Origin: Brooklawnia sp032229645
GTDB lineage: Bacteria > Actinomycetota > Actinomycetes > Propionibacteriales > Propionibacteriaceae
Reading direction: 5' to 3'
Assembly: GCA_963722295.1 (NCBI GenBank)
Contig: CAVRLB010000003.1
Coordinates: 124,001 to 188,000, forward strand
Length of the DNA: 64,000 nucleotides
Part shown: positions 63,700 to 64,000 of the stretch, piece after piece
Position numbering within the stretch: position 1 is the stretch's first letter
How the letters are laid out: the number at the start of each line of letters is the position of its first letter
Notes under the pieces: model-generated
The model's database searches: none
Told to the model about the DNA's origin: nothing
Seen by the model: the letters and a program-made list of their open reading frames with translations, nothing else
Translations under genes and position numbers: made by a program

Positions 63700-64000
63700 T
63701 CAGTAGGCCGACAGCGGGAACCGCTCCCGGATCAGATAGCGCGCTCGTCCGCCCTCACCCTGCCCGAGCAGCGATTCGACCAGGACGAGTTCGGTGACCG
63801 CCCATGGCTGGAGCGCAATGCCGGCCAGAGCCTCGATCTGCGGGCGCGCATCGGTCGAGCGCGCGAAGCGGGCGACGGACAGATGACCGATGAACCTCTC
63901 ATCGGCGACCTGGATACCTGCCCTCCGCGCGGCGTTGCGGCAGCCTCTCGCCACCGACTCGAGATCGCCGGGCGGATCGTCGGCGCCGAGCCATAGGGTC
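63700..64000 (-). CDS. 2'-5' RNA ligase/cyclic phosphodiesterase-like protein, 5' end outside window
   Basis: Partial: about 99 C-terminal residues, the frame staying open to the right edge. The second H-x-T/S motif is HLSVAR (FIGHLSVARF), preceded by LWLGADDPPGDLESVARGCRNA, and the end TELVLVESLLGQGEGG...YLIRERFPL is typical of ThpR. The family hydrolyses 2',3'-cyclic RNA ends. The GTG at 63952-63954 is internal, not the real start. Confidence 0.85.
   Translation of the reverse strand, partial: TLWLGADDPPGDLESVARGCRNAARRAGIQVADERFIGHLSVARFARSTDARPQIEALAGIALQPWAVTELVLVESLLGQGEGGRARYLIRERFPLSAY

Overview
The window is a GC-rich, tightly packed chromosome segment from an actinobacterium. The evidence is a complete actinobacterial-style division and cell wall (dcw) cluster that runs into sepF and a wag31-type divIVA, plus rbpA, whiA, opcA beside zwf, an ANTAR response regulator of the PdtaR type, and a sufR-led suf operon. 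MurE carries the DAP-type DNPR motif. A member of the Propionibacteriaceae or a close relative fits best; the genus cannot be named from the sequence alone. I saw no insertion sequence, prophage or CRISPR array.

Layout. 1-3913 (minus strand): a moxR - DUF58 - transglutaminase operon, cut by the left edge. 4026-23219: the dcw cluster mraZ, rsmH, ftsL-like, ftsI, murE, murF, mraY, murD, ftsW, murG, murC, ftsQ, ftsZ, pgeF, sepF, yggT, divIVA, mostly joined by ATGA/GTGA/TGATG overlaps. It has a ladder of MraZ-type boxes before mraZ and a structured RNA leader before rsmH whose loop can pair with the rsmH Shine-Dalgarno. 23431-26830: a DksA/TraR-like protein, lspA, rluD, pyk, a strong terminator, then a 50-bp tandem repeat and tRNA-Leu(CAA). 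27536-33949: pdtaR-like, thioesterase, polA, a class F-like sortase, rpsA. 34057-36449: a 30-codon leaderless ORF coupled to coaE, then a SatD-like regulator / membrane protein / HD-domain cassette behind an AT-rich inverted repeat. 36521-46642: uvrB, terC, two small enzymes on the minus strand, uvrA and uvrC. 46692-53658: rapZ, yvcK, whiA, gap, pgk, tpiA, secG, rbpA. 53660-56850 (minus): zwf-opcA-pgl. 57053-63686: sufR-B-D-Rieske-C-S-U-T, with an iron-box-like 19-mer in front. The right edge cuts a 2'-5' RNA ligase-like gene.

How the genes work together. The dcw block makes lipid II from its UDP-linked precursor and builds the septal machine (FtsZ/SepF/FtsW/FtsI/FtsQ). Wag31/DivIVA marks poles for tip growth. 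gap-pgk-tpiA and pyk are lower glycolysis, and zwf-opcA-pgl is the oxidative pentose phosphate branch. uvrA, uvrB and uvrC supply nucleotide excision repair, with polA for gap filling. The suf operon makes Fe-S clusters under control of its own Fe-S sensing repressor and perhaps an iron regulator.

The clearest non-gene signals are the mraZ box ladder, the rsmH leader RNA, a recurring leaderless promoter design (TANNNT followed 6-7 nt later by the start codon) at seven genes, the operator-like repeat of the SatD-like cassette, and the structured terC leader.
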